Assembly (NCBI GenBank): GCA_023428885.1
Contig: JAEYWQ010000053.1
Coordinates: 1-15,028 of the forward strand
Direction of reading: 5' to 3'
From: Bacillota bacterium
GTDB taxonomy: Bacteria > Bacillota > Clostridia > Lachnospirales > Lachnospiraceae
DNA length: 15,028 nt
The notes under the pieces were generated by a model. That model saw only the letters and a program-made list of their open reading frames with translations, was not told the DNA's origin and made no database searches. Made by a program: the position numbers and the translations under genes. This document shows positions 1 to 7,020 of this stretch, piece after piece (position 1 is the stretch's first letter; each line of letters starts with the position of its first letter).

Positions 1-945
1 AGGAACATCCGTCCAAGAGATATCATGAGCGAGAAGGCATTTATGAACGCGTTAACTGTTGATATGGCATTGGGCTGTTCTACCAACAGTATGCTTCATT
101 TACCAGCAATAGCACATGAAGCAGGGATTGAGTTGAATTTAGATATTGCAAATGAAGTAAGTGCAAGAACGCCAAACCTTTGTCATCTGGCTCCAGCAGG
201 TCATACTTACATAGAAGATCTGAACGAAGCAGGCGGTGTTTATGCTGTTATGAATGAGTTAGATAAGAAAGGTTTATTATATACAGATTTAATCACTGCA
301 ACTGGCAAAACTGTTGCGGAGAATATCAAGGGTTGCATAAACCTAGATCCAGAGGTTATTCGTCCGATTGAGAATCCTTACAGCGAAATCGGTGGTATCG
401 CAATCTTAAAAGGTAACTTAGCACCTGACACAGGAGTGGTAAAACGTTCTGCAGTGGATCCAGAGATGATGGTACATGAGGGACCTGCAAGAGTGTTCGA
501 CTGTGAAGAAGATGCGATTGAAGCTATCACAGGTGGCAAAATTGTTGCTGGTGATGTAGTTGTTATCCGCTACGAAGGTCCTAAGGGTGGTCCTGGTATG
601 AGAGAGATGCTAAATCCAACTTCAGCAATTGCTGGTATGGGATTAGGCGCAAGTGTAGCATTAATCACAGATGGTCGTTTCTCTGGAGCATCTCGTGGTG
701 CTTCCATTGGCCATGTTTCACCAGAAGCAGCGGTTGGTGGTAATATTGCATTAGTAGAAGAAGGCGATATCATTAGAATTGATATTCCAAATAATAAACT
801 AGATTTCTTAGTATCTGACGACGAAATTGAACGAAGAAGGGCAAATTGGAAGCCAAGAACACCAAAAGTTACAACTGGTTATTTGGCAAGATATGCTGCT
901 ATGGTTACTTCAGGAAATCGTGGTGCGATACTTGAGATTAAATAA
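1..945 (+). CDS. ilvD: Dihydroxy-acid dehydratase, C-terminal part (5' end outside window)
   Basis: The frame is open from base 1 (R-N-I-R-P-R-D-I-M-S), so the ATG at base 25 is internal and about 314 C-terminal residues of a roughly 555-residue enzyme are present. IlvD dehydrates 2,3-dihydroxy-3-methylbutanoate and its isoleucine-pathway homologue to the 2-keto acids in the cytoplasm, using an Fe-S cluster and Mg2+. Visible family motifs are MALGCSTNSMLHLPAIA, which carries an Fe-S ligand Cys, then GPKGGPGMREML, and LITDGRFSGASRGASIGHVSPEAA, whose GRFSG serine is the catalytic base in characterised homologues. The frame ends in a normal TAA with no damage. ilvB follows 14 bases later, so the two genes are almost certainly cotranscribed in an ilv operon. 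The N-terminal Fe-S ligands cannot be checked here. Confidence 0.97.
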   Translation, partial: RNIRPRDIMSEKAFMNALTVDMALGCSTNSMLHLPAIAHEAGIELNLDIANEVSARTPNLCHLAPAGHTYIEDLNEAGGVYAVMNELDKKGLLYTDLITATGKTVAENIKGCINLDPEVIRPIENPYSEIGGIAILKGNLAPDTGVVKRSAVDPEMMVHEGPARVFDCEEDAIEAITGGKIVAGDVVVIRYEGPKGGPGMREMLNPTSAIAGMGLGASVALITDGRFSGASRGASIGHVSPEAAVGGNIALVEEGDIIRIDIPNNKLDFLVSDDEIERRRANWKPRTPKVTTGYLARYAAMVTSGNRGAILEIK

Positions 946-959
946 GAAAGAGGTGGCAC

Positions 960-2642
960 ATGTTATTAACGGGATCACAAATATTAGTAGAGTGTTTAAA
1001 AGAGCAGGGCGTTGATACCATTTTTGGATATCCGGGTGGAGCCATTCTCAATGTTTATGATGAATTATATCGTCATGAGGAAATCAAGCATATCTTAACC
1101 TCACATGAGCAGGGAGCTTCTCATGCAGCAGATGGGTATGCAAGAGCAACTGGCAAAGTAGGAGTTTGTTTAGCAACCTCTGGTCCAGGAGCAACTAACT
1201 TAGTAACAGGTATCGCAACTGCAGCCATGGATTCCATCCCAGTGGTAGCTATTACTTGTAACGTTGGTTCTAGCCTGTTAGGAAAGGACAGTTTCCAGGA
1301 AGTTGATATTGCTGGTATCGTAATGCCAATTACAAAGCACAGTTACATCGTAAAAGATATAAATAAATTAGCAGATACCATTCGCCGTGCATTTGTCATT
1401 GCGCAGAGTGGTCGTCCTGGTCCAGTTTTAATCGATATTCCAAAGGATGTTACTGCAGCAAAATGTGAATATACTAAGGTGGAGGTTCAAAAACCAGAGA
1501 TCAAGGATGATACCTTTACCATGACTGACATTCAAGAGGCGGTTGAGATGATTGAACAGTCCAAGAAACCAATGATTTTTGTTGGTGGTGGTGCCGTACT
1601 TTCTGAAGCTCAGGATGAGTTGCTGGAATTTGTTAATTTGGTAGATGCACCTGTAACTGATACCTTAATGGGAAAAGGCGCTTTTGATGGTAGGGATCCG
1701 CGTTATACTGGTATGATTGGTATGCATGGTACGAAGACTGCCAACCTTAGTGTAACAGCTTGTGACTTACTTATTGCCATTGGATCACGTTTTAGTGATC
1801 GTGTTACAGGGAATACCAATAGTTTTGCTAAGAAAGCAAAGATCATTCATATCGATATTGATCCAGCTGAGATTAATAAGAATGTTATGGTAGATAAGAA
1901 AATTATCGGAGATGTTAAGCATGTGTTAAAAGCTTTGAATAGCATTCTTACTCAACAAGACCATACGAAATGGATGGATAAGGTTAATGAGAGCATGGCA
2001 GAATTTCCTTTAACTTATTCAAAAGACCGCTTAACCGGACAATATGTCTTAGAAAAAATTGATGAGATTACTGGTGGTGAAGCTATTATTACCACAGAAG
2101 TAGGTCAACATCAGATGTGGGCTGGACAATTTATCAAGTTCCGCAGACCAAGACAACTATTAACTTCAGGTGGCCTTGGAACTATGGGTTATGGACTTGG
2201 AGCAAGTCTTGGAGCAAAGATGGGTTGCCCAGACAAGACAGTCATCAACATCGCTGGTGATGGGTGTTTTAGAATGAACATGAATGAGATTGCAACTGCA
2301 ACAAGATATAACATTCCTATTATTGAGATTATCTTTAATAATCATGTACTTGGTATGGTACGTCAATGGCAGTCGCTGTTCTACGAAAAGAGATATTCTT
2401 ATACTGTTTTAAACGATAAGGTGGATTATGTGAAAGTTTCTGAGGCACTTGGAGCCAAAGCTTATCGAATCACAAAGATGGAAGAAGTAGAAAGTGTAAT
2501 TCGTGAGGCCATCTCTTTGAATGAACCAGTAGTAATCGAGTGTATCATAGATAATGATGATAAGGTATGGCCAATGGTTGCACCTGGTGCTTCTATTGAA
2601 GAAGTATTTGATGAAAAGGATCTTGAGGAGAAAAAGGGATGA
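960..2642 (+). CDS. ilvB: Acetolactate synthase large (catalytic) subunit
   Basis: This 560-residue protein has the usual length for the family. It condenses two pyruvates to 2-acetolactate, or pyruvate with 2-ketobutyrate, using thiamine diphosphate, Mg2+ and FAD. The N-terminal TPP-binding domain has the catalytic glutamate at about residue 50 (TSHEQGASHAADGYARATGK). The central FAD/transhydrogenase-like domain covers about 190-330. The C-terminal TPP domain has the GDG...NN motif (AGDGCFRMNMNEIATA...IFNN) near residues 435-460. The start is supported by GAGGTGG six to twelve bases upstream, in the 14-base gap after ilvD. No small regulatory subunit (ilvN/ilvH) follows. Downstream come a promoter-like sequence and a terminator, so ilvB is the last gene of the operon. 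Any regulatory subunit must be upstream of the window or elsewhere. Confidence 0.97.
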   Translation: MLLTGSQILVECLKEQGVDTIFGYPGGAILNVYDELYRHEEIKHILTSHEQGASHAADGYARATGKVGVCLATSGPGATNLVTGIATAAMDSIPVVAITCNVGSSLLGKDSFQEVDIAGIVMPITKHSYIVKDINKLADTIRRAFVIAQSGRPGPVLIDIPKDVTAAKCEYTKVEVQKPEIKDDTFTMTDIQEAVEMIEQSKKPMIFVGGGAVLSEAQDELLEFVNLVDAPVTDTLMGKGAFDGRDPRYTGMIGMHGTKTANLSVTACDLLIAIGSRFSDRVTGNTNSFAKKAKIIHIDIDPAEINKNVMVDKKIIGDVKHVLKALNSILTQQDHTKWMDKVNESMAEFPLTYSKDRLTGQYVLEKIDEITGGEAIITTEVGQHQMWAGQFIKFRRPRQLLTSGGLGTMGYGLGASLGAKMGCPDKTVINIAGDGCFRMNMNEIATATRYNIPIIEIIFNNHVLGMVRQWQSLFYEKRYSYTVLNDKVDYVKVSEALGAKAYRITKMEEVESVIREAISLNEPVVIECIIDNDDKVWPMVAPGASIEEVFDEKDLEEKKG

Positions 2643-2693
2643 GAACAGTAATGGACCTCGATTTATTTCGGTAACTGAACTAATCCCAAATGA

Positions 2694-2722
2694 TTGCTTT
2701 TCATTTTTTCATCTGTTATAAT
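2694..2722 (+). promoter_or_regulatory. Sigma-A promoter upstream of a terminator and pfp
   Basis: A TTGCTT -35 box (2694-2699) is separated by exactly 17 bases from a perfect TATAAT -10 box (2717-2722) preceded by TG (2714-2715), giving an extended -10. The start of transcription would be near 2729. A strong intrinsic terminator follows within 20-55 bases, so the product is either a very short RNA or an attenuated pfp transcript. Confidence 0.6.
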
Positions 2723-2745
2723 GCACAAGGTGAGTCGCAAAAGGT

Positions 2746-2783
2746 AAAGGGCTATGAGAAATTGCTTCTCATAGCCCTTTTTT
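2746..2783 (+). terminator. Strong intrinsic terminator between ilvB and pfp
   Basis: A perfect 15-base stem (2746-2760 with 2766-2780, core GGGCTATGAGAA) has a 5-base loop (ATTGC), and its descending arm merges into a T run at 2778-2783. It can end the ilv operon transcript. It would also stop transcripts from the promoter at 2694-2722 after about 55 bases. Confidence 0.92.
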
Positions 2784-2892
2784 CGGTATTTTTCATAAAA
2801 TGAGAAAGCCGATGCTTGCGGGAACAAACAAAAGAATAATTCAAGAAAAAAAGCACATTCTTTTGGTACATTATAATTGAGGAGGCCATTTC

Positions 2893-4119
2893 ATGAAAGG
2901 CAATGTAATTGTTGGGCAATCAGGTGGACCAACAGCAGTAATCAACTCTAGTTTAGCGGGTGTTTTTAAAACCGCCAAAGATCGTGGTGCCAAAATAGTT
3001 TATGGAATGCAATATGGGATCCAAGGCTTCTTAAATGGTCAAATTGTTGATCTGTCTGATCATATTCGCAGTAATTTGGATATTGAACTGTTGAAGCGTA
3101 CTCCATCCTCTTATCTTGGATCTTGCCGTTATAAACTTCCTAAGATTTCCGAGGGCAAAGAAGTTTATGAGAAGATATTTGCAAAACTTGAGGAGCTTGA
3201 GATTGAGTATTTCTTCTATATCGGTGGTAATGACTCCATGGATACAATTAAAAAACTAGCAGAATATGCACAAACAGTAAATAGCTCAATCCGTTTTATG
3301 GGAGTACCTAAAACAATTGATAATGATTTAGCTGTAACTGATCACACACCAGGATTTGGTAGTGCTGCAAAATATATTGCTTCCATTACGAAGGAGGTTA
3401 TACGAGATGGCTTGGTTTATGATATCCAGAGTGTTACCATCTTAGAGATTATGGGAAGAAATGCTGGTTGGTTAACGGGAGCAGCAGCTCTGGCAAAAGG
3501 TGAGGATTCTGAGGGTCCTGACATGATTGTACTACCTGAAGTTACCTTTGACCCAGATGCTTTTATTGAACGTATCAAGGAGCTTCAAAAGAAACGGAAA
3601 TCCATCGTAATTGCAGTTTCAGAAGGTATCCGCCTTGCTAATGGAAATTATGCTTGCGAGATGGAGATCGTTGATGCCATAGTCGATGCCTTTGGTCACA
3701 AGAGTTTGTCCGGAACTGCCAGGGTATTAGCAAGTTTAATTAGTAATAAGCTTGGCTGCAAGACACGTGCCATTGAATTAAGTACACTTCAAAGATGTGC
3801 TTCTCATATTGCCTCTCGTGTGGATATTACTGAAGCATTTCAAGCTGGTGGCGCTGCTGTGACTGCTGCAATCCAAGGTGAAACTGGTAGGATGGTTATC
3901 TTAAACCGTGTATCAGAAGAACCATACCAATGTACCACTGCAACTTGTGACATTAGTAAGATTGCTAATTTGGAGAAAACAGTCCCATTGGAATGGATTG
4001 ATCAGAAAAACTATAATGTATCAGATGAATTCTTAAATTATTGCCGTCCATTAATTCAAGCAGAATTAACCCCTATTATGGTAGAAGGGTTACCAAGACA
4101 TCTGCACTATAATGAATAG
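2893..4119 (+). CDS. pfp: 6-phosphofructokinase, pyrophosphate-dependent type
   Basis: This 408-residue member of the phosphofructokinase superfamily phosphorylates fructose 6-phosphate to fructose 1,6-bisphosphate in glycolysis. The phosphoryl donor is inferred from two positions. The motif GGNDS (residues 111-115) has Asp where the ATP-dependent E. coli enzyme has Gly104, and PKTIDND (139-145) has Lys in place of Gly124. Both substitutions mark the PPi-dependent enzymes, which run reversibly. D143 in TIDND is the expected catalytic base. The N-terminal GQSGGPTAVINSS loop is the phosphate-binding region, and MGRNAGW (about 187-193) is the substrate-binding motif. The start has GGAGG at 2881-2885 with normal spacing. 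The gene stands alone, with a terminator on each side. An unusual Asn replaces the first acidic residue of the usual GGDDS. Expression is probably set by the promoter at 2694-2722 with readthrough of the terminator, or by a promoter I could not place. Confidence 0.92.
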   Translation: MKGNVIVGQSGGPTAVINSSLAGVFKTAKDRGAKIVYGMQYGIQGFLNGQIVDLSDHIRSNLDIELLKRTPSSYLGSCRYKLPKISEGKEVYEKIFAKLEELEIEYFFYIGGNDSMDTIKKLAEYAQTVNSSIRFMGVPKTIDNDLAVTDHTPGFGSAAKYIASITKEVIRDGLVYDIQSVTILEIMGRNAGWLTGAAALAKGEDSEGPDMIVLPEVTFDPDAFIERIKELQKKRKSIVIAVSEGIRLANGNYACEMEIVDAIVDAFGHKSLSGTARVLASLISNKLGCKTRAIELSTLQRCASHIASRVDITEAFQAGGAAVTAAIQGETGRMVILNRVSEEPYQCTTATCDISKIANLEKTVPLEWIDQKNYNVSDEFLNYCRPLIQAELTPIMVEGLPRHLHYNE

Positions 4120-4164
4120 GACGAGTTTAGATAACATGTTGATATAACAAGAGAACAAGGATGA

Positions 4165-4215
4165 GGCTGTCTCATAATGATTAGTTCTAGGACGTCATTA
4201 TGAGACAGTCTTTTT
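4165..4215 (+). terminator. Intrinsic terminator after pfp
   Basis: A 16-base stem pairs 4165-4180 with 4195-4210 (core CTGTCTCATAATGA, one G-T pair) around a 14-base loop, followed by TTTTT at 4211-4215. It ends the pfp transcript. Confidence 0.9.
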
Positions 4216-4261
4216 GAATAATAATATGTTTTATAGTTATAATCTTTTTTATATATAATAC

Positions 4262-4290
4262 TTTTCAAACGCCTGTAGTTGTGATATGAT
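4262..4290 (+). promoter_or_regulatory. Likely sigma-A promoter of the first degV gene
   Basis: TTTTCA (4262-4267), a 17-base spacer and TATGAT (4285-4290) with an upstream TG (4282-4283) form an extended -10 promoter. It lies about 90 bases before the ATG at 4381, just after the pfp terminator. The -35 box is weak. Confidence 0.5.
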
Positions 4291-4380
4291 GTATATGGTA
4301 TTTAATACTAGATAATGTGAGATTAGAATACTATGTGATAAAGATATCATCACAATATTTGCGTTTTTAGGAGGACCTTT

Positions 4381-5214
4381 ATGTCTTATAAAATTATTGG
4401 TGATAGCTGCACCGACTTACCCTTAGAATTAAAAAGTAATGAAAATATCCGTTTAGTACCTTTAACCATCCAAATAGAGGATGAAACTATTGTTGATGAT
4501 CAAACATTTAATCAGATAGAATTCTTAAGAAAAATGGCTGAAAGTAAGAACTGTCCAAAGTCATCCTGTCCTTCTCCAGAAAGATATATGCAGGAGTTCG
4601 ATGGAGCTGATGATATTTATGTGATTACTTTGTCTAGTAAATTAAGTGGATCCTATAATAGTGCTGAATTAGCAAAGAAATTATATCTTGAGGAGCATCC
4701 AAATAAAAATATAGTAATCCTTGACTCATTATCTGCATCTGTTGGACAAACGTTAATTGCAATGAAGATTATACAAGCGATTGAAGAAGGTAAGAATTTT
4801 GATGAAGTTGTACGTATTGTTACAGAATTTCGTGATGGTATGAATACAAAGTTTGTCCTAGAATCCTTAGATACATTACGTAAAAATGGACGTTTGACTA
4901 ATTTAACGGCAGTGATTTGTAGCGCTTTGAATATTAAGCCGATCATGGGAGCCGACGAAGGTACGATTATTAAGCTTGATCAAGCACGTGGTGTTGAACG
5001 AGCTTTACAAAGAATGATTAAGTTTATTGAAGAGGATGTAAAAGGTGCCAAGGATCGTATTCTTGGAATTGCTCATTGCAATAACTTTGAGCGCGCCATT
5101 TATGTAAAAGAAGAGATTCTAAAGAGAATACCATTTGCAAAATGCTTTATAGCCAATACTGGTGGTATTGCAAGTTTATATGCTAACGAAGGCGGAATTA
5201 TTGTCTGCTATTAA
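4381..5214 (+). CDS. DegV family fatty-acid-binding protein (first copy)
   Basis: DegV proteins bind a fatty acid between two alpha/beta domains. Some act as FakB, presenting the fatty acid to the kinase FakA for incorporation into phospholipid; whether this copy does is inference. At 277 residues it is of normal length. Family features are the N-terminal GDSCTDLP (7-14), the SCPSPE lipid-carboxylate region (62-67), TLSSKLSGSYNSA (83-95), VLDS-type ILDSLSA, and LDTLRKNGRLT near 165, which resembles the ESLxxLxKGGRI signature. The C-terminus is TGGIASLYANEGGIIVCY in place of the common HxGPGxxG. The ATG has GGAGG at 4370-4374. A second degV follows 127 bases downstream in the same direction. 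No fakA lies in the window, so a kinase partner would be encoded elsewhere. There is no membrane segment or signal peptide, consistent with a cytoplasmic protein. Confidence 0.92.
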   Translation: MSYKIIGDSCTDLPLELKSNENIRLVPLTIQIEDETIVDDQTFNQIEFLRKMAESKNCPKSSCPSPERYMQEFDGADDIYVITLSSKLSGSYNSAELAKKLYLEEHPNKNIVILDSLSASVGQTLIAMKIIQAIEEGKNFDEVVRIVTEFRDGMNTKFVLESLDTLRKNGRLTNLTAVICSALNIKPIMGADEGTIIKLDQARGVERALQRMIKFIEEDVKGAKDRILGIAHCNNFERAIYVKEEILKRIPFAKCFIANTGGIASLYANEGGIIVCY

Positions 5215-5341
5215 TAGATTAAGATTACTATGGATGTTTAAGATAAACGCAAGCTTTTCTACTTATAGATATATTTTCATAATATAAAGTTGAGCATAAG
5301 TTTTACTAAAAGCAACAATAGAAAGGAAGGATGAAAAGAAT

Positions 5342-6211
5342 ATGAAAGAATTTGTTATTACCACAGATTCCAATTCGGATTTACCACTCCCTTACATTCA
5401 GGATAAAAAGATAGGAATCATCTCCCATTATTATGATTTAGAGGGGGTTACGTACGGTGAAGATAATCTTTTACCTGCAAATGTGTTCTATGATAAAATG
5501 AGACAAGGTTGTATGCCAACAACCATGGCAAGTAATCCTGCCGTAATTCGTGATGTGTTTCAAAAGTATGTACAGGAAGGACATGATGTTCTTCATATCA
5601 GTTTCTCTTCAGCATTAAGTGGAGGCTGTAGTAATGTAACTGTTGGTGCTGCCGAAGTTTGCGAGGAAAATCCGGGTGCAAAGATTATTGTGCTTGACTC
5701 CTTGAATGTTTCTCTGGGTCAAGGTCTGCTGATTATGAAGGCAGTTGAGATGAGAGAACAGGGTAAGACGATAGATGAAGTTGTGGAATGGATTGAAGAA
5801 CATAAGCTGGAATATGGCTGTCAGTTTACTGTAGATGATCTACATCATCTTCATCGAGGTGGCCGTATCTCTAAGACAACAGCCCTGATCGGTTCTATGA
5901 TAAACATCAAACCAATCCTTACTGTTAATAATAATGGTGAATTAGTAGCCAATGGAACTACTCGTGGGAGAAAGAAATCCTTAGCTCTTATTGTAGATAA
6001 TATGATTAACAATATGGGTAAATTTGTCGACAGCGACGATCCAATCTGTGTAGTTCATGGTGATTCCGAAGAAGATGCTAATTTTGTAGTTAACCTGATC
6101 AAAGAAAAGCTACATAGAGATCATATTGTTGTCAACACAGTTAGTCCAAGTATTGGAGCGCACTCAGGTCCGGGAGCCATTGGTGTTCTATATCGTGGAG
6201 AACATAGATAA
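5342..6211 (+). CDS. DegV family fatty-acid-binding protein (second copy)
   Basis: This 289-residue paralogue of the preceding gene carries the more canonical DegV motifs: TDSNSDLP (8-15), PTTMASNP (59-66, binding the lipid carboxylate in known structures), SFSSALSGGCSN (87-98), LHHLHRGGRISKT, and a C-terminal HSGPGAIGVLYRG. It is predicted to be a cytoplasmic fatty-acid carrier of FakB type; the actual lipid is not predictable. The chosen ATG lies 11 bases after AGGAAGG (5324-5330), a long spacing. A four-codon ORF (ATG at 5331, Met-Lys-Arg-Ile) lies between and stops on the TGA overlapping the degV ATG (ATATGA), so translation may be coupled. The two degV genes are clearly diverged, so this is an old duplication or independent acquisition, not a recent copy. 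Confidence 0.93.
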   Translation: MKEFVITTDSNSDLPLPYIQDKKIGIISHYYDLEGVTYGEDNLLPANVFYDKMRQGCMPTTMASNPAVIRDVFQKYVQEGHDVLHISFSSALSGGCSNVTVGAAEVCEENPGAKIIVLDSLNVSLGQGLLIMKAVEMREQGKTIDEVVEWIEEHKLEYGCQFTVDDLHHLHRGGRISKTTALIGSMINIKPILTVNNNGELVANGTTRGRKKSLALIVDNMINNMGKFVDSDDPICVVHGDSEEDANFVVNLIKEKLHRDHIVVNTVSPSIGAHSGPGAIGVLYRGEHR

Positions 6212-6241
6212 TCCAGTAAAATCATAAATAATTTACCTAGA

Positions 6242-6291
6242 AGAAATGGAATAGAATTGGTGGATAAGCAGCCAGATTTTATTCCATTTCT
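6242..6291. terminator. Long hairpin after the second degV gene
   Basis: AGAAATGGAATA (6242-6253) is perfectly complementary to TATTCCATTTCT (6280-6291). Pairing extends inward by several bases (GAAT with ATTT, GG with CC). The stem is strong, but no T run follows (GCTTGTC), so it may be a weak or Rho-assisted terminator, or protect the 3' end of the mRNA. Confidence 0.45.
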
Positions 6292-6315
6292 GCTTGTCAT
6301 ATGGAGCTTAAGTAC

Positions 6316-6344
6316 TTGACATTTCTTTACTCAAGGTGCATAAT
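6316..6344 (+). promoter_or_regulatory. Sigma-A promoter of the tRNA pair
   Basis: A perfect TTGACA (6316-6321), a 17-base spacer and CATAAT (6339-6344) put the transcription start near 6351, 30 bases before tRNA-Pro. Confidence 0.8.
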
Positions 6345-6380
6345 ATTTTAGCAACGTTCTTTAGCGTAATAGTACCGATT

Positions 6381-6454
6381 CGAGGTGTGGCTCAGTTTGG
6401 TAGAGCGCTACGTTCGGGACGTAGAAGTCGCAAGTTCGAATCTTGTCGCCTCGA
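6381..6454 (+). tRNA. tRNA-Pro(CGG)
   Basis: A complete cloverleaf is visible. The acceptor arm is CGAGGTG (6381-6387) with CGCCTCG (6447-6453), one G-T pair. The D stem is GCTC/GAGC, the anticodon stem CTACG/CGTAG around loop TTCGGGA, and the T stem GCAAG/CTTGT around TTCGAAT. The anticodon CGG reads the proline codon CCG. C1-G72 with discriminator A73 is the bacterial tRNA-Pro identity pattern. The CCA end is not encoded and must be added by nucleotidyltransferase. Confidence 0.95.
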
Positions 6455-6495
6455 GTACAGAGGACATAAGCTTTAAGATTAGTTCTTTGTGAGAT

Positions 6496-6568
6496 GCTGA
6501 AATAGCTCAGTCGGTAGAGCACTTCACTCGTAATGAAGGGGTCGTCGGTTCAAGTCCGATTTTCAGCT
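6496..6568 (+). tRNA. tRNA-Thr(CGT)
   Basis: The acceptor arm is GCTGAAA (6496-6502) with TTTCAGC (6561-6567), and the discriminator is T. The D stem is GCTC/GAGC, the anticodon stem CTTCA/TGAAG around CTCGTAA, and the T stem GTCGG/CCGAT around TTCAAGT. The anticodon CGT reads the threonine codon ACG. No CCA is encoded. It lies 41 bases after tRNA-Pro and is presumably in the same transcript. Confidence 0.95.
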
Positions 6569-6592
6569 TATATCGTAAATAACTAGTAACAA

Positions 6593-6617
6593 GGCACTCT
6601 AAAAGAGTGTCATTTTT
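6593..6617 (+). terminator. Intrinsic terminator of the tRNA transcript
   Basis: GGCACTCT (6593-6600) pairs with AGAGTGTC (6604-6611) around AAA, with one G-T pair. TTTTT follows at 6613-6617. It ends 20 bases before the next gene, so that gene may be expressed by readthrough. Confidence 0.75.
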
Positions 6618-6637
6618 CGTTAATGGAGGTGGACCAA

Positions 6638-6952
6638 ATGCTAGAATTAAGGCTTCAAATCAAAGATTTAGATTACAGCGCCTTAGCAGAAGTTATCTTA
6701 CCTAAGATTATTGAACAAAAAGTTCAGAAGGAAGAAGGAAGTTTACTCTCAAAGATGTTGCACAAAACAAGGGGGATGTCTACAAGTGCAGCAAAGGCAG
6801 CCTTAGGTGTTTTGCCGCAAGATGTGAAGGACGATTTGACAGCCAGTTTATTGATGCACTACCGAGAAGACATTATTAAAGCTTTAGACAAGTTAGCTAA
6901 GGAGAATAAGATTCAAGTTGAGATTGGTGAACTTGAGATTTCTAAATTATAA
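6638..6952 (+). CDS. Small uncharacterised protein, 104 residues
   Basis: I do not recognise a named family. The start at 6638 is chosen because GGAGGTGG (6625-6632) lies five bases upstream of it; the in-frame ATG at 6623 overlaps that ribosome binding site. The protein begins MLELRLQIKDLDYSAL, then has a lysine/glutamate-rich stretch and a central segment with GMSTSAAKAALGVLPQDVKDDL. Helical C-terminal parts (REDIIKALDKLAKENK) and a final VEIGELEIS strand follow. There is no signal peptide, membrane segment or cysteine. Composition and length suggest a soluble alpha/beta protein. It sits between a tRNA terminator and a histidine phosphatase gene 68 bases downstream, with which it may be cotranscribed. 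Function cannot be inferred from this. Confidence 0.8.
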   Translation: MLELRLQIKDLDYSALAEVILPKIIEQKVQKEEGSLLSKMLHKTRGMSTSAAKAALGVLPQDVKDDLTASLLMHYREDIIKALDKLAKENKIQVEIGELEISKL

Positions 6953-6969
6953 GATTGCTAAACGATACA

Positions 6970-6999
6970 AGTACTAAGATATAAAGTACTAAGCTATAA
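6970..6999 (+). repeat. Tandem duplication of a 15-base unit
   Basis: AGTACTAAGATATAA (6970-6984) is followed directly by AGTACTAAGCTATAA (6985-6999), with one mismatch. It lies in the short gap before the phosphatase gene, upstream of its ribosome binding site. Confidence 0.85.
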
Positions 7000-7020
7000 G
7001 AGCACAAGGGAGGATAAGGA

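Noticed and set aside
2872..2877. Perfect TATAAT just before pfp as a promoter
   Set aside because: It lies 15 bases before the ATG, so transcription would start inside the ribosome binding site, and no -35 box is found 17 bases upstream.
6623..6637. ATG at 6623 as the start of the small unknown protein
   Set aside because: It overlaps GGAGGTGG, which is correctly spaced for the ATG at 6638.
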